A stretch of DNA of 64,000 nucleotides from Shimia biformata. Its GTDB lineage: Bacteria; Pseudomonadota; Alphaproteobacteria; Rhodobacterales; Rhodobacteraceae. A program made the translations under genes and the position numbers. The stretch spans positions 682,001-746,000 of the forward strand of contig NZ_JAFEJK010000001.1 of assembly GCF_016888515.1 (NCBI RefSeq), in the 5' to 3' direction. Below, piece by piece: positions 40,916 to 50,222 of this stretch; positions within the stretch are counted from its first letter, which is position 1, and every line of letters begins with the position of its first letter. Below the pieces are notes generated by a model. It had not been told where the DNA came from and ran no database searches. It saw only the letters and a program-made list of their open reading frames with translations.

Positions 40916-42103
40916 ATGGGGGATGGATTGCGGATTCGTTTTGATCAGGGGCCTGGGGGCGGCGCGGCGGAGTTTTCCGCGCCCGTTCGGATGATCGTCG
41001 CAGACACGGTGGATCAGGTTGCGCCGGCGCTGGCCGCACTGGATCAGGCGCGCGCCGACGGGTTCTGGGTCGCCGGTTTCGCATCTTACGAGATGGGTTA
41101 TGCACTTGAGCCGCGCCTCGCGCCGATGATGCCGGACGAACGCAGGGTGCCTCTGATCTGTTTCGGAGTGTATCGCCGTCCTGAGGGCAATCTGCGACCA
41201 CGGGTGTCGGCGGAACCCCCGTCCCGAAAGGCGGTCGAGGGCGGCCCGGCGATGGCGGACACCACGCTCAATTTTGAATTGAAAGCTCTATGGTCGGGCG
41301 AACGTTATGCCACTGCCTTCAACACTGTTCACGACCTGATCGGTGCCGGCGATATCTATCAGGCCAACCTGACCTTTCCGCTGGAAGGCACGACCACGGC
41401 GGACCCAGAGGCTCTTTATGACCTACTGACCGCACGTCAGACCGTCGGATACGGGGCATTTGTCGAAGCCGATGGCATACCGGCCATCCTGTGCCGCTCT
41501 CCCGAGCTGTTTTTCCGCACGGATGCTCACGGCATGATCGAGACGCGCCCCATGAAGGGCACCCAGCCGCGCGGCGAAACGGCGGAACAGGACGCCGCCA
41601 ACCGTGCCTTCCTTGCTGCCGATCCAAAGAACCGGGCCGAAAACCTGATGATCGTCGATCTTCTGCGCAACGACCTGTCGCGCGTTGCCGTGCCGGGGTC
41701 GGTGCGTGTGCCCGAACTGTTCAAGATCGAGACCTATGCGACGGTTCATCAAATGACCTCGCGCGTGCTGGCAAGGTTGCAGCCCGACGCGGGGCTGGAC
41801 GCGATTTTTCGCGCGCTGTTCCCCTGCGGGTCGATCACAGGGGCCCCGAAGCTGCGCGCAATGGAGGTGCTGCGCGACGTCGAACCCCATGCCCGCGATA
41901 TCTATTGCGGTACGATCGGCTGGGCTGCGCCGGATGGCGCGTCCGTGTTCAACGTGGCGATCCGCACGATGTTGGTCGACAAGGACCGGGTGACGTTGAA
42001 TGTCGGGGGCGGGGTGGTCTGGGATTCGACCGCATCGTCGGAATATGAGGAGGCCCTATGGAAAGCGCGTTTCGCGACCCGGTTCCAGACGGAACCCGAC
42101 TGA
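40916..42103 (+). CDS. pabB: Aminodeoxychorismate synthase component I
   Basis: A 395-residue chorismate-utilising enzyme that makes 4-amino-4-deoxychorismate, the precursor of p-aminobenzoate for folate. Conserved blocks: GAGDIYQANLTFPLEG, TRPMKGTQPRGETAEQDA, ENLMIVDLLRNDLSRVA, TYATVHQMTSRVLARL and PCGSITGAPKLRAMEVLRDV. It lacks much of the N-terminal anthranilate-synthase-type region and is short for the family, as in other alphaproteobacterial PabB proteins. Its 3' end overlaps the pabC start by 46 bases, indicating tight coupling with the next step. Confidence 0.94.
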   Translation: MGDGLRIRFDQGPGGGAAEFSAPVRMIVADTVDQVAPALAALDQARADGFWVAGFASYEMGYALEPRLAPMMPDERRVPLICFGVYRRPEGNLRPRVSAEPPSRKAVEGGPAMADTTLNFELKALWSGERYATAFNTVHDLIGAGDIYQANLTFPLEGTTTADPEALYDLLTARQTVGYGAFVEADGIPAILCRSPELFFRTDAHGMIETRPMKGTQPRGETAEQDAANRAFLAADPKNRAENLMIVDLLRNDLSRVAVPGSVRVPELFKIETYATVHQMTSRVLARLQPDAGLDAIFRALFPCGSITGAPKLRAMEVLRDVEPHARDIYCGTIGWAAPDGASVFNVAIRTMLVDKDRVTLNVGGGVVWDSTASSEYEEALWKARFATRFQTEPD

Positions 42104-42693
42104 TTGAAACTTTCGGTTGGTGGCCCGGAGAAGGGGCGCGGCGACTGGAGCTGCATCTTGACCGGATGTGCAGTTCTGCCCGCGCTTTGGGGTTTCCGTA
42201 TTCGCGCACTGCGGCGCAGTCTGCGGTCGCAGTTTCCTCGGACGTTCCGATGCGTTGCCGCCTGACGTTGGGGGTGGATGGATTTACCTTTACCTCGGCA
42301 CCATTGGGGCAGGGGCCAAGCGGCCCCTGGCGGCTGATGATCTCGGATACACGGCTGGACCCGCGCGACATGTGGCTGCGGCACAAATCCTCAAACCGCG
42401 CGCTTTATGACCGGACTCGCGCCGACCTGCCCGAGGGCATCGACGAAGTTCTGTTCCTGAATCAGCGTGGAGAGGTCTGCGAAGGCACGATCACCAATGT
42501 CTTTGCGGAACTGCCGGGGCGTGGGCTGGTGACACCACCGTTGCGGTCGGGCGTGTTGCCCGGCATTCTGCGCCGGGAGATGATCGAAAGTGGCAAGGCC
42601 CAGGTTGGGCTTTTGCATGTCGAAGACCTTCGCAGCGCGACCGCCCTCAAGCTTGGGAATTCGCTTCGTGGTCTGATTGACGCGGTTTTCTGA
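42058..42693 (+). CDS. pabC: Aminotransferase class IV, probable aminodeoxychorismate lyase
   Basis: A 211-residue PLP-dependent fold-type IV protein, shorter than typical PabC (about 270). The PLP lysine is in MWLRHKSSNRALYDRTRA, and the conserved glutamate and asparagine lie in EVCEGTITNVFAEL. The short C-terminal domain with TPPLRSGVLPGILRREMIES is present. It begins 46 bases inside pabB in another frame. Following PabB directly, it most likely removes pyruvate from aminodeoxychorismate to give p-aminobenzoate. The ATG at 42058 follows GAGGAGGCCCT. Confidence 0.87.
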   Translation: MESAFRDPVPDGTRLIETFGWWPGEGARRLELHLDRMCSSARALGFPYSRTAAQSAVAVSSDVPMRCRLTLGVDGFTFTSAPLGQGPSGPWRLMISDTRLDPRDMWLRHKSSNRALYDRTRADLPEGIDEVLFLNQRGEVCEGTITNVFAELPGRGLVTPPLRSGVLPGILRREMIESGKAQVGLLHVEDLRSATALKLGNSLRGLIDAVF

Positions 42694-42738
42694 ATGACCG
42701 CACTGGTAATGGAGACCCCGGCGCCCTAGCTGAAAGGG

Positions 42739-43419
42739 ATGTCGACCACCGCCACCCTTGCCGGATTCCAGTTGCACCCTGCCTCTCGCCTGTGGCTATG
42801 GGCTGAGTTCGTGACCTTCTACCTGGTCGCCCCGGTCGCCATTGCAGTTTTCCTGCCCGCGACATGGATGTTTCCTGCATTGTTTCTGGTGACGGGGATC
42901 GGTCTGGTTCTACTGCATGTCACCAAAGGGTTTGACTGGCACGATCTGCGCCACGGTCTCGACGCGGTGCGGCCGAGAGACATGTTGTTGTTCGCCGTTC
43001 TGATGCTTGGCCTGTGCCTTGCGGTGATCATGGCCACTGCCCCGGGTCAGGCGTTTGCGCTTCTGAAGCAGAATCCCGGCATGCTGCTGGTCATTGCGTT
43101 GTTCTACCCGATAGTTTCCGCCCTGCCGCAGGAAGTGATCTTTCGGCCATTATTTTTCCGGCGCTACGGCCGCATCCTGCCGGGCGGCAAAAAGGCAATA
43201 GTTCTGAACGCGGCCGTCTTCTCGTTGGCGCACCTGATGTACTGGAGCGGGATTGTGGCGGTGATGACCTTCGTGGGCGGGCTGCTTTTTGCCTGGGCCT
43301 ATGAAATCCGCCGCTCGTTTCTTCTAGCGCTGGCTTTGCATTCGGTTGCCGGAGTGGTTCTGTTTGCCGTTGGGCTGGGTATCTATTTCTATTCCGGCAA
43401 CGTCGTCAGGCCGTTTTAG
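42739..43419 (+). CDS. CPBP family intramembrane protease
   Basis: A 226-residue membrane protein with about six helices. Its catalytic region resembles the CPBP/CAAX protease family: [14 protein letters not shown] (residues 131-144), [11 protein letters not shown], and a late [11 protein letters not shown] supplying histidine. The usual EExxxR is QExxxR here, with Gln131 in place of the first glutamate, a variant whose activity is uncertain. A role in processing or in membrane-protein handling is unknown. It sits between pabC and aspS with its own start 45 bases after pabC. Confidence 0.82.
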   Translation: MSTTATLAGFQLHPASRLWLWAEFVTFYLVAPVAIAVFLPATWMFPALFLVTGIGLVLLHVTKGFDWHDLRHGLDAVRPRDMLLFAVLMLGLCLAVIMATAPGQAFALLKQNPGMLLVIALFYPIVSALPQEVIFRPLFFRRYGRILPGGKKAIVLNAAVFSLAHLMYWSGIVAVMTFVGGLLFAWAYEIRRSFLLALALHSVAGVVLFAVGLGIYFYSGNVVRPF

Positions 43420-43510
43420 GCCGGTTCCGCCCCAACCTCCCTTGACTTTGCCGCCCCGAAAAGGTGTATCGGCGCGACTTTACCCATTCACCCTTCCCGA
43501 GGGAGCGACC

Positions 43511-45286
43511 ATGCACGCCTTTCGCAGCCATACCTGCGCCGATCTGAACAACTCCAATGTCGGTGAAACCGTCCGTCTTTCGGGCTGGGTCCACCGTGTT
43601 CGCGACCACGGCGGCATCCTGTTCATCGACCTGCGGGATCACTACGGGGTGACACAAGTTCTCTGCGACCCGGATTCGCCGGTGTTCAGCGAGATGGAAA
43701 AGGTCCGGTCCGAGTGGTGCATTCGCATCGACGGCAACGTCAAGGCGCGCGACCCCGAACTGGTGAATCCGAAACTGCCGACCGGCGAGATCGAGGTTTT
43801 CGTGCGTGATCTTGAAGTTCTCGGCGCCGCCGACGAATTGCCGCTGATGGTGTTCGGCGATCAGGAATACCCGGAAGAAACCCGTCTGAAATACCGCTTT
43901 CTCGACCTGCGCCGCGAGCAGATGCAGGAGAACATGAAGCTGCGTTCGGACGTTGTCGCCTCGATGCGCAAGCGCATGTGGGATCAGGGTTTCCGCGAAT
44001 ACCAGACCCCGATCATCACGGCCTCGTCGCCCGAAGGTGCGCGTGACTTCCTCGTGCCATCGCGCCTGCATCCCGGCAAGTTCTATGCGCTGCCGCAGGC
44101 ACCGCAACAGTTCAAGCAGTTGATGATGGTCGCCGGTTTCGACAAGTATTTCCAGATCGCGCCCTGTTTCCGCGACGAGGATCCGCGCGCCGACCGCTCG
44201 CCCACCGATTTCTATCAGCTCGATATGGAAATGTCGTTTGTCACCCAACAGGATGTGTTTGACACGATCCAGCCGGTTTTGAAGGGCATTTTCGAAGAAT
44301 TCGGCGGCGGCCGGAAGGTCGATCAGGACTGGCCGCAGATTTCCTATGCGGATGCCGCAAAATGGTATGGCACCGACAAGCCGGACCTCAGGAACCCGAT
44401 CAAGATGCAGGATGTGTCCGAGCATTTCCGCGGCTCGGGTTTTGCGATCTTCGCCAAGCTGCTTGAGCAGGACGGCACCGAAATCCGCGCCATTCCCGCC
44501 CCCACGGGCGGCAGTCGCAAGTTTTGCGACCGGATGAACAAATTCGCGCAAGAACAGGGTCTGCCGGGGATGGGCTATATTTTCTGGCGCGATCAGGGCG
44601 AAGGAATGGAAGCAGCTGGACCGCTAGCCAAGAATATCGGCCCCGAGCGCACCGAGGCGATCCGCCAGCAGCTGGGCCTTGGAATTGGTGATGCGGCCTT
44701 CTTCCTTGGCGGCAAACCCAAGGCGTTCGAACCCGTGGCTGGCCGTGCCCGTGACGTGATTGGTCGAGAACTGGGTCTTCTGGATGAAGACCGGTTTGCC
44801 TTTGCCTGGATCGTGGATTTCCCGATCTACCAACAGGACGAAGAAACCGGCGAACTTGATTTCGACCATAACCCGTTCTCGATGCCGCAAGGGGGCATGG
44901 CAGCGCTGGAAGGCGATCCGCTGGCCGTGCGCGGCTATCAGTATGACCTTGCTTGCAACGGCTATGAACTGGTCTCGGGCGCGATCCGAAACCACCAGCC
45001 CGAAATCATGTTCAAAGCGTTCGAACTGGCGGGCTATGGCGAGGATGAAGTTCGCAAGCGGTTCGGCGGCATGGTCAACGCCTTCAAATACGGCGCCCCG
45101 CCGCACGGTGGCTGCGCGGCTGGCGTGGACCGGATCGTGATGCTGCTGGCTGACCAGCAGAACATCCGCGAAGTCGTGATGTTCCCGATGAACCAGCGCG
45201 CCGAAGACCTGATGATGAACGCGCCCAGCGATCCGACGTCGGATCAGCTGATGGAGCTTGGCCTTCGGGTGATCCCGCAGGATTGA
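43511..45286 (+). CDS. aspS: Aspartyl-tRNA synthetase
   Basis: A 591-residue class II synthetase of the bacterial type. The N-terminal OB-fold begins [20 protein letters not shown] with [20 protein letters not shown]. Class II motif 2 is [20 protein letters not shown] (about residues 219-238) and motif 3 is [19 protein letters not shown]. The bacterial GAD insertion lies between them. Alphaproteobacterial AspS is usually non-discriminating, charging both Asp and Asn tRNAs, but that cannot be settled by eye. The start at 43511 has GGGAGCGACC upstream; the longer in-frame reading is not family-like. Confidence 0.97.
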   Translation: MHAFRSHTCADLNNSNVGETVRLSGWVHRVRDHGGILFIDLRDHYGVTQVLCDPDSPVFSEMEKVRSEWCIRIDGNVKARDPELVNPKLPTGEIEVFVRDLEVLGAADELPLMVFGDQEYPEETRLKYRFLDLRREQMQENMKLRSDVVASMRKRMWDQGFREYQTPIITASSPEGARDFLVPSRLHPGKFYALPQAPQQFKQLMMVAGFDKYFQIAPCFRDEDPRADRSPTDFYQLDMEMSFVTQQDVFDTIQPVLKGIFEEFGGGRKVDQDWPQISYADAAKWYGTDKPDLRNPIKMQDVSEHFRGSGFAIFAKLLEQDGTEIRAIPAPTGGSRKFCDRMNKFAQEQGLPGMGYIFWRDQGEGMEAAGPLAKNIGPERTEAIRQQLGLGIGDAAFFLGGKPKAFEPVAGRARDVIGRELGLLDEDRFAFAWIVDFPIYQQDEETGELDFDHNPFSMPQGGMAALEGDPLAVRGYQYDLACNGYELVSGAIRNHQPEIMFKAFELAGYGEDEVRKRFGGMVNAFKYGAPPHGGCAAGVDRIVMLLADQQNIREVVMFPMNQRAEDLMMNAPSDPTSDQLMELGLRVIPQD

Positions 45287-45308
45287 TCCTAAAAACAACC
45301 TGCACATG

Positions 45309-45328
45309 GGCCGCCCGTTCGGGCGGCC
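45309..45328 (+). terminator. Rho-independent terminator of aspS
   Basis: GGCCGCCC and GGGCGGCC flank a 4-base loop GTTC, 22 bases after the aspS stop, followed by TTTGTCGTTTT. The stem is strong, the T tract imperfect. Confidence 0.78.
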
Positions 45329-45462
45329 TTTGTCGTTTTCGGCGCAACATTGCCGATTGCCGCCGTTTTTGTGTGCGGCTTCGGTAATGTGATGCCCCGG
45401 TCATGGTATTCGCCACTATCATGCCGGGGAAACTCTAGGGAATTTGCCAGCAGGAGGGCGGC

Positions 45463-46845
45463 GTGCGTTTTGATCCGGCATTGGCGGAAATGCGGTTCGG
45501 CTATGGGCTTTCGCCTTCAATCGCACCGCCCCTCGGCCTGGCGGACATGCTGTCCCGCCTGAGCGGGCCGGATTTGATGTCACAGAAATACCCGATCGAA
45601 AACTACGATCAATTCACAGCCCGCATCGGTGAATTCATCGCAGCTCGGGGCGAAAGAAAAAAAGCCAAGGGAACAGCCGGGGAAAAGGCTGCGCAAAAAG
45701 CCATGCGCAGGATTGTACGTCGGTCGCGCCGTCAGGCAACCCTGTCGCTTGGCGCGTCCCTGTTGCGGCGGGCAAGGACCGCCGATGCCTTTCGCGAACG
45801 GCTGGAGTTTTTCTGGGCCGACCACTTTTCCGTTGTGGCCAAGGGCCAACGCATGGCGGGGGTCGTGCCGTCTTATTCGGAAAGTGCGATCCGGCCTTTT
45901 GTGGGGGCCACATTCAGCGAACTGTTGAAATCCGCGGTTTTGCACCCGGCCATGTTGAACTTTCTCGACCAGAATGCCTCGGTTGGGCCGAACAGCGCGC
46001 TTGCGGCCCGCGAGGACGGCAAGGGGCTGAACGAGAACCTCGCGCGCGAGATTTTGGAGCTTCATACGCTTGGGGTGGATGGCCCCTATTCCCAGACCGA
46101 TGTGCGCCAGTTGGCAGAACTTCTGACCGGGCTTGGAACCAACAGGGACGGCGCAATGGTGTTTCGCCATCGCCGGGCGGAGCCCGGGGCCGAAACTGTT
46201 TTGGGACGCAGCTATTCCGGAGAGTTTGCCGAAATCGAAGATATCCACGCGGTCCTGGACGACCTGTCAGCGCATCCGGCAACAGCACGTCACATTGCTG
46301 GCAAACTCGCGCGCCATTTCGTGTCCAACAATCCAGACCCTGATCTGGTGGCAGCGATTGAAGCAAAGTTCCTTGAGACCGGCGGCGCTTTGTTGCCCAC
46401 CTATGAGGCGATGCTGACCCATCCTGCGGCATGGGACCAGGCCGGGGGCAAGATCAAGCAGCCGATCACCTTCGTCGCATCCGCCTTCCGCGCGCTGGAT
46501 GCGTCGGACCGAGACCTGGGCGGTGTTGACAGAAATCAGCTGGTGCAAATGGTCGATGCACCGCTTGCCCGGATGGGGCAAGCGTGGGGGCGCCCGCTTG
46601 GGCCGGATGGCTGGCCCGACCATGACAGTCACTGGATCACGCCGCAGGGGTTGGCGGCGCGGTTGCAGTGGGCGCTGATGGCGCCATCCATGCTGCGGCG
46701 GGGGCTTGTTGATCCGCGCCAGCTGGTCGGCCAGGCGCTGGGGCCAAGGGCGACCGAGACATTGCATTTCGCCGCCAGCGCCGCCGAAACCCGGCGTGAG
46801 GGTGTCGCGCTTGTGCTGACGTCACCAGCGTTCCAAAGGCACTAG
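45463..46845 (+). CDS. DUF1800 domain-containing protein
   Basis: A 460-residue protein of the DUF1800 family. Characteristic pieces: WADHFSVVAKGQRM, YSESAIRPFVGATFSELLKS, HPAMLNFLDQNASVGPNS, NLAREILELHTLGVDGPYSQ and VRQLAELLTGLG. DUF1800 proteins are almost always paired with a DUF1501 protein, as here 10 bases downstream, and the pair is thought to act in the envelope or in secretion. The biochemical role is not established. A GTG start at 45463 with CAGGAGGGCG upstream is chosen. No obvious signal peptide is visible. Confidence 0.88.
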   Translation: MRFDPALAEMRFGYGLSPSIAPPLGLADMLSRLSGPDLMSQKYPIENYDQFTARIGEFIAARGERKKAKGTAGEKAAQKAMRRIVRRSRRQATLSLGASLLRRARTADAFRERLEFFWADHFSVVAKGQRMAGVVPSYSESAIRPFVGATFSELLKSAVLHPAMLNFLDQNASVGPNSALAAREDGKGLNENLAREILELHTLGVDGPYSQTDVRQLAELLTGLGTNRDGAMVFRHRRAEPGAETVLGRSYSGEFAEIEDIHAVLDDLSAHPATARHIAGKLARHFVSNNPDPDLVAAIEAKFLETGGALLPTYEAMLTHPAAWDQAGGKIKQPITFVASAFRALDASDRDLGGVDRNQLVQMVDAPLARMGQAWGRPLGPDGWPDHDSHWITPQGLAARLQWALMAPSMLRRGLVDPRQLVGQALGPRATETLHFAASAAETRREGVALVLTSPAFQRH

Positions 46846-46855
46846 GAGAGATCAC

Positions 46856-48085
46856 ATGACACGAATGTCGACGCGTCGGTCCTTTCTTTTGCGCTCTGGG
46901 GCGCTGGGCTGTTCGCTGGCGGCCAGCCCGATTTTGACCCCTGTCGGTCTTGCATCCGCGCCGGGCGACAATCGACTTGTGGTGATCATCCTGCGTGGCG
47001 GCGTCGATGGTTTGGACGTCGTGCGCCCGATCGGGGACCCGGCTTTTCAATCTGCCCGCCCCGGCCTATTGAACAGCAGCGAGGTGGGTATCGATCTGAC
47101 CGGTTTTTTTGCGCTTCACCCGGCGCTTTTGCCACTGATGCCGCTCTGGACGGCGGGTGAGCTTGGCTTCGTGCATGTCGCCTCGACCCCGTATCGAGAC
47201 AAGCGCAGCCATTTTGACGGCCAGGACCTTTTGGAGGCGGGGACGGTGGACCTCTCGGGTGGTGGACGCGAAGGGTGGTTGAACCGGCTGGTGCAGGTGC
47301 TGCCCGGCGCTAATGCCCGGACCGCGTTTTCCGTGGGTGATGGCGAGATGCTGATCGCGGCTGGCGCGGCGGAAGTGTCGAACTGGTCGCCTTCTGTTGA
47401 CGTTGTCCTTAGTGCAGCCGGGTTGGGACTTCTGCGACAGGTCATGGCCGAGGATCCGGTGTTTGCCCGCGCGATGTCGGAGGCGGTCGAGCTGGCTGCC
47501 CTTGATGGGGATCAGGTAGTGTTTCCCGATACGCATGATGGCAGGATGGAGGCGATGGTTGAGGACATGCAGCCCATCCCTCGGGGCGACGGTCATCTGC
47601 GTATCGCGGAATTCGCTGCCAGCCAACTGCGTCACGAGACACGGATCGCCACCTTCTCGCTTGGGGGATGGGACACGCATCGCAACCAGAAGAACGCGTT
47701 GAAAGGACCGCTTGGCCGGTTGGCGGACACGATTCTGGCGCTGAAACAGGGCTGCGGCGCGGATGTGTGGGGCAAGACCACGGTTCTGGCGATGACCGAG
47801 TTTGGCCGCACCGTTCGTGAAAACGGTACCGGCGGAACGGACCATGGCACAGGGGGCATGATGCTGGTGGCGGGCGGTGCGGTGCGCGGCGGCAGGGTGC
47901 ATGGCCTGTGGCCGGGTTTGGACGAGGCGTCGCTCTATGATCGGCGCGACCTGATGCCGACCTCGGACCTGCGCGGCTGGGCGGCCTGGGCGATGCGCGC
48001 CAGTTTTGGTGTAGTGCGCTCAGAGCTTGAGCGCAGCGTGTTTCCAGGCCTCGACTTGGGCGATGACCCTGGCCTGATGCTGTGA
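46856..48085 (+). CDS. DUF1501 domain-containing protein with Tat signal
   Basis: A 409-residue protein with a twin-arginine signal (MSTRRSFLLRSGALGCSLAA, residues 4-23), so probably exported folded. The DUF1501 body resembles the alkaline phosphatase/sulfatase fold: RLVVIILRGGVDGLDVVRPI, HFDGQDLLEAGTVDLSGG, TFSLGGWDTHRNQK, VLAMTEFGRTVRENG and TDHGTGGMMLVAGGAV. The conserved D, H and E residues in these blocks suggest metal binding. It follows the DUF1800 gene by 10 bases and is surely in the same operon. A second ATG at codon 4 is a possible start. Confidence 0.88.
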   Translation: MTRMSTRRSFLLRSGALGCSLAASPILTPVGLASAPGDNRLVVIILRGGVDGLDVVRPIGDPAFQSARPGLLNSSEVGIDLTGFFALHPALLPLMPLWTAGELGFVHVASTPYRDKRSHFDGQDLLEAGTVDLSGGGREGWLNRLVQVLPGANARTAFSVGDGEMLIAAGAAEVSNWSPSVDVVLSAAGLGLLRQVMAEDPVFARAMSEAVELAALDGDQVVFPDTHDGRMEAMVEDMQPIPRGDGHLRIAEFAASQLRHETRIATFSLGGWDTHRNQKNALKGPLGRLADTILALKQGCGADVWGKTTVLAMTEFGRTVRENGTGGTDHGTGGMMLVAGGAVRGGRVHGLWPGLDEASLYDRRDLMPTSDLRGWAAWAMRASFGVVRSELERSVFPGLDLGDDPGLML

Positions 48086-48155
48086 ACGATCCCGCTTGGC
48101 CGCGCTAGGTTGCTGTGACAGTGTAACGCCAGCAATTTGACGGATCACAGGTTCC

Positions 48156-48878
48156 ATGACCAACACAAGACCCCTTGGTTTCGCAGTTCCGGGCTGGACC
48201 ACGCGCCCGCTGCCCGGCGATGCCATCCTTGAAGGCCGCTACGCCCGGCTGGAACCTCTGGATGCCGAGAAACACGCGGCGCTTTTGTTCCGGGCGTATG
48301 AGCAGGATGACTGGTTGTGGGACTACATGCCCTATGGCCCGTTTCACTCTGCGGCGCAGTATCATCGCTGGGTGCGCGAGACCGTGGCCAATCCCGACCA
48401 TCGGTTCTATGCGATCTATGACAAAGAGGCGGCGCGCTTTGGCGGAGTAGCCTCGTACCTGCGTATGAAGCCCGCGGCAGGGTCGATCGAGGTCGGCAAC
48501 ATCAACTTCGCGCCCTGCCTGCAAAGAAGTCGTGCGGCGACGGATGCGATGTTCCAGATGATGAAATGGGCGTTTGAAGCGGGCTATCGCCGCTATGAGT
48601 GGAAATGCGATGCGCTGAACGCAGGTTCGCGACGAGCGGCGCAGCGGTTGGGGTTGAGTTACGAGGGCGTGTTCCGGCAGGCGCTGGTTTACAAGGGGCG
48701 CAACCGGGATACGGCGTGGTTCGCCGCAATCGACCGTGAGTGGCCCGCGCTGAAACAGGCGTTCGATGTCTGGCTTTCCCCGGCGAATTTCGACGGGGAA
48801 GGGCGGCAATCCGAGGCGCTGTCGGATCTGACTGGGTTGGTGCGGGTGGCAAACGATCCGTCGTTGGGCGTCAACTAG
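48156..48878 (+). CDS. GNAT family N-acetyltransferase (RimJ/RimL-like)
   Basis: A 240-residue acetyltransferase. The GNAT fold follows an extended N-terminus (residues 1-40, ending ARLEPLDAEKHAALLFRAYE), with FGGVASYLRMKPAAGSIEVG, then ATDAMFQMMKWAFEAGYRRY and the acetyl-CoA region CDALNAGSRRAAQRLGLSYE. A C-terminal extension follows. Close relatives are annotated as RimJ/RimL-like acyltransferases of unknown substrate. It has its own start 70 bases after the DUF1501 gene and runs convergent with the response regulator at 48880, with a single base between their ends. Confidence 0.88.
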   Translation: MTNTRPLGFAVPGWTTRPLPGDAILEGRYARLEPLDAEKHAALLFRAYEQDDWLWDYMPYGPFHSAAQYHRWVRETVANPDHRFYAIYDKEAARFGGVASYLRMKPAAGSIEVGNINFAPCLQRSRAATDAMFQMMKWAFEAGYRRYEWKCDALNAGSRRAAQRLGLSYEGVFRQALVYKGRNRDTAWFAAIDREWPALKQAFDVWLSPANFDGEGRQSEALSDLTGLVRVANDPSLGVN

Positions 48879-48879
48879 T

Positions 48880-49581
48880 TCAGATCCTTGGCTGGTTTGC
48901 CAACCGATGCTGCAATGCGGTTCTGAGCGTTGCAACACGGTTGCGCCCGTCTGCGCCCGAAATTGCATTTGCCGCATCCAGCAATCCCTTGTCCTCGACA
49001 CTGCGCGCGATGCCAGACAGGAATTGCGCGACATAGGCCAGATCCCGTGCCGAGGCCGCCCCCTCCAGCGCCTCGACCGCGTGGGCAAGATCATCCTTCA
49101 ACGACACCGGGTCGGGTGCGATCCGATCATTTGGCATTTTACGCGGACCGGGCGGATGCAGGTCAGCAGGCAAGTGGCGCAGGATCAATGTCTGAAAAAC
49201 CGCGAGCGACGAGACCGGCTTTGCCAGAAACCCGTCCGACCCAGCCGCGATCGACGCGTCCTCGGCAAAAACATCTCCGCTGGTGCCCAGGATCACCGGC
49301 AGGCGGGGCACCGCATTGGACAACTCTTCGATCAACTCGGCCCCCGAACCGTCAGGAAGCCCGAGATCGATGATTGCAACCGTGGGCCGGTAGACCCGTA
49401 GGTGGCGATGCGCGGCCGCCAAACTGTCGGCTCGGCGAATGCGAGCGCCCGAGCGCAGCGACATCTGTCTCAGCGCTTCGCAGGCAAACAGGCTGTCCTC
49501 GACAATCAGGATGGTCTGACCCAGAAGCGGATGCGCGACTGTCGGCGTTTGCAGCAGAGAGAACGGTGACAGATCGTCCAT
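48880..49581 (-). CDS. Response regulator with uncharacterised C-terminal domain
   Basis: A 233-residue protein with an N-terminal receiver domain (about residues 22-140). The acidic pocket is Glu28-Asp29 (ILIVEDSLF), the phosphorylated aspartate is probably Asp72 (AIIDLGLPDGSG), and the conserved lysine is Lys121 (FLAKPVSSL). The C-terminal 90 residues have no DNA-binding or enzymatic motif I recognise. The start at 49581 is preferred over ATGs 4 and 10 codons upstream, because GGAGG lies 7 bases before it. No histidine kinase is adjacent, so it is an orphan. Confidence 0.85.
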   Translation of the reverse strand: MDDLSPFSLLQTPTVAHPLLGQTILIVEDSLFACEALRQMSLRSGARIRRADSLAAAHRHLRVYRPTVAIIDLGLPDGSGAELIEELSNAVPRLPVILGTSGDVFAEDASIAAGSDGFLAKPVSSLAVFQTLILRHLPADLHPPGPRKMPNDRIAPDPVSLKDDLAHAVEALEGAASARDLAYVAQFLSGIARSVEDKGLLDAANAISGADGRNRVATLRTALQHRLANQPRI

Positions 49582-49749
49582 GGAAACCTCCATTCCAGAG
49601 GGGATTACCATAGGGCTGCGATGGTGAACGTAGGGTTAATAATGAAATCCGGTGCGTGTTAGCGCTGACGCGGCGGCCTGTCGCTTGCCATGCCAAAATC
49701 CGCGCCCCATAACCGGGCCACTTGAGAAAACACCAGAAAGGACTCCGCC

Positions 49750-50154
49750 ATGATCGGTCGCCTTAACCATGTTGCCATCGCCGTTCCCGACCTCGATGCC
49801 GCCAGCGCACAATATCGAAACGCGCTTGGCGCAAAGGTAGGAGACCCGCAGGATGAACCCGATCACGGGGTTACCGTGGTGTTCATCGAACTGCCCAATA
49901 CCAAGATCGAATTGCTTTATCCGCTGGGAGACAACAGCCCGATCCAGGGTTTCCTTGACAAGAACCCTTCGGGTGGCATTCACCATGTCTGTTACGAGGT
50001 CGAGGACATCATTGCCGCACGCGATCACCTGAAATCCACTGGCGCACGTGTTCTGGGAACGGGCGAGCCGAAGATCGGCGCCCACGGCAAGCCGGTGCTG
50101 TTTTTGCATCCAAAGGATTTCAACGGCTGTCTGGTAGAACTGGAACAGGTCTGA
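49750..50154 (+). CDS. mce: Methylmalonyl-CoA epimerase
   Basis: A 134-residue vicinal-oxygen-chelate protein that interconverts R- and S-methylmalonyl-CoA in propionate metabolism. Motifs: LNHVAIAVPDLDAASAQYRN with the metal histidine, QDEPDHGVTVVFIELPNTKI, SGGIHHVCYEVEDI (second histidine) and a C-terminal glutamate in FNGCLVELEQV. The length and motifs match the enzyme well. The start at 49750 follows GAAAGGACTCCGCC. It precedes a DUF1467 gene by 68 bases, an order often seen in this group. Confidence 0.94.
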   Translation: MIGRLNHVAIAVPDLDAASAQYRNALGAKVGDPQDEPDHGVTVVFIELPNTKIELLYPLGDNSPIQGFLDKNPSGGIHHVCYEVEDIIAARDHLKSTGARVLGTGEPKIGAHGKPVLFLHPKDFNGCLVELEQV

Positions 50155-50222
50155 CACCATGCCCCCTTGCCCGGCCCCGGTGACGTGTTACATCGGGGCT
50201 GACGCAACCCAAAGGTCCGCTC

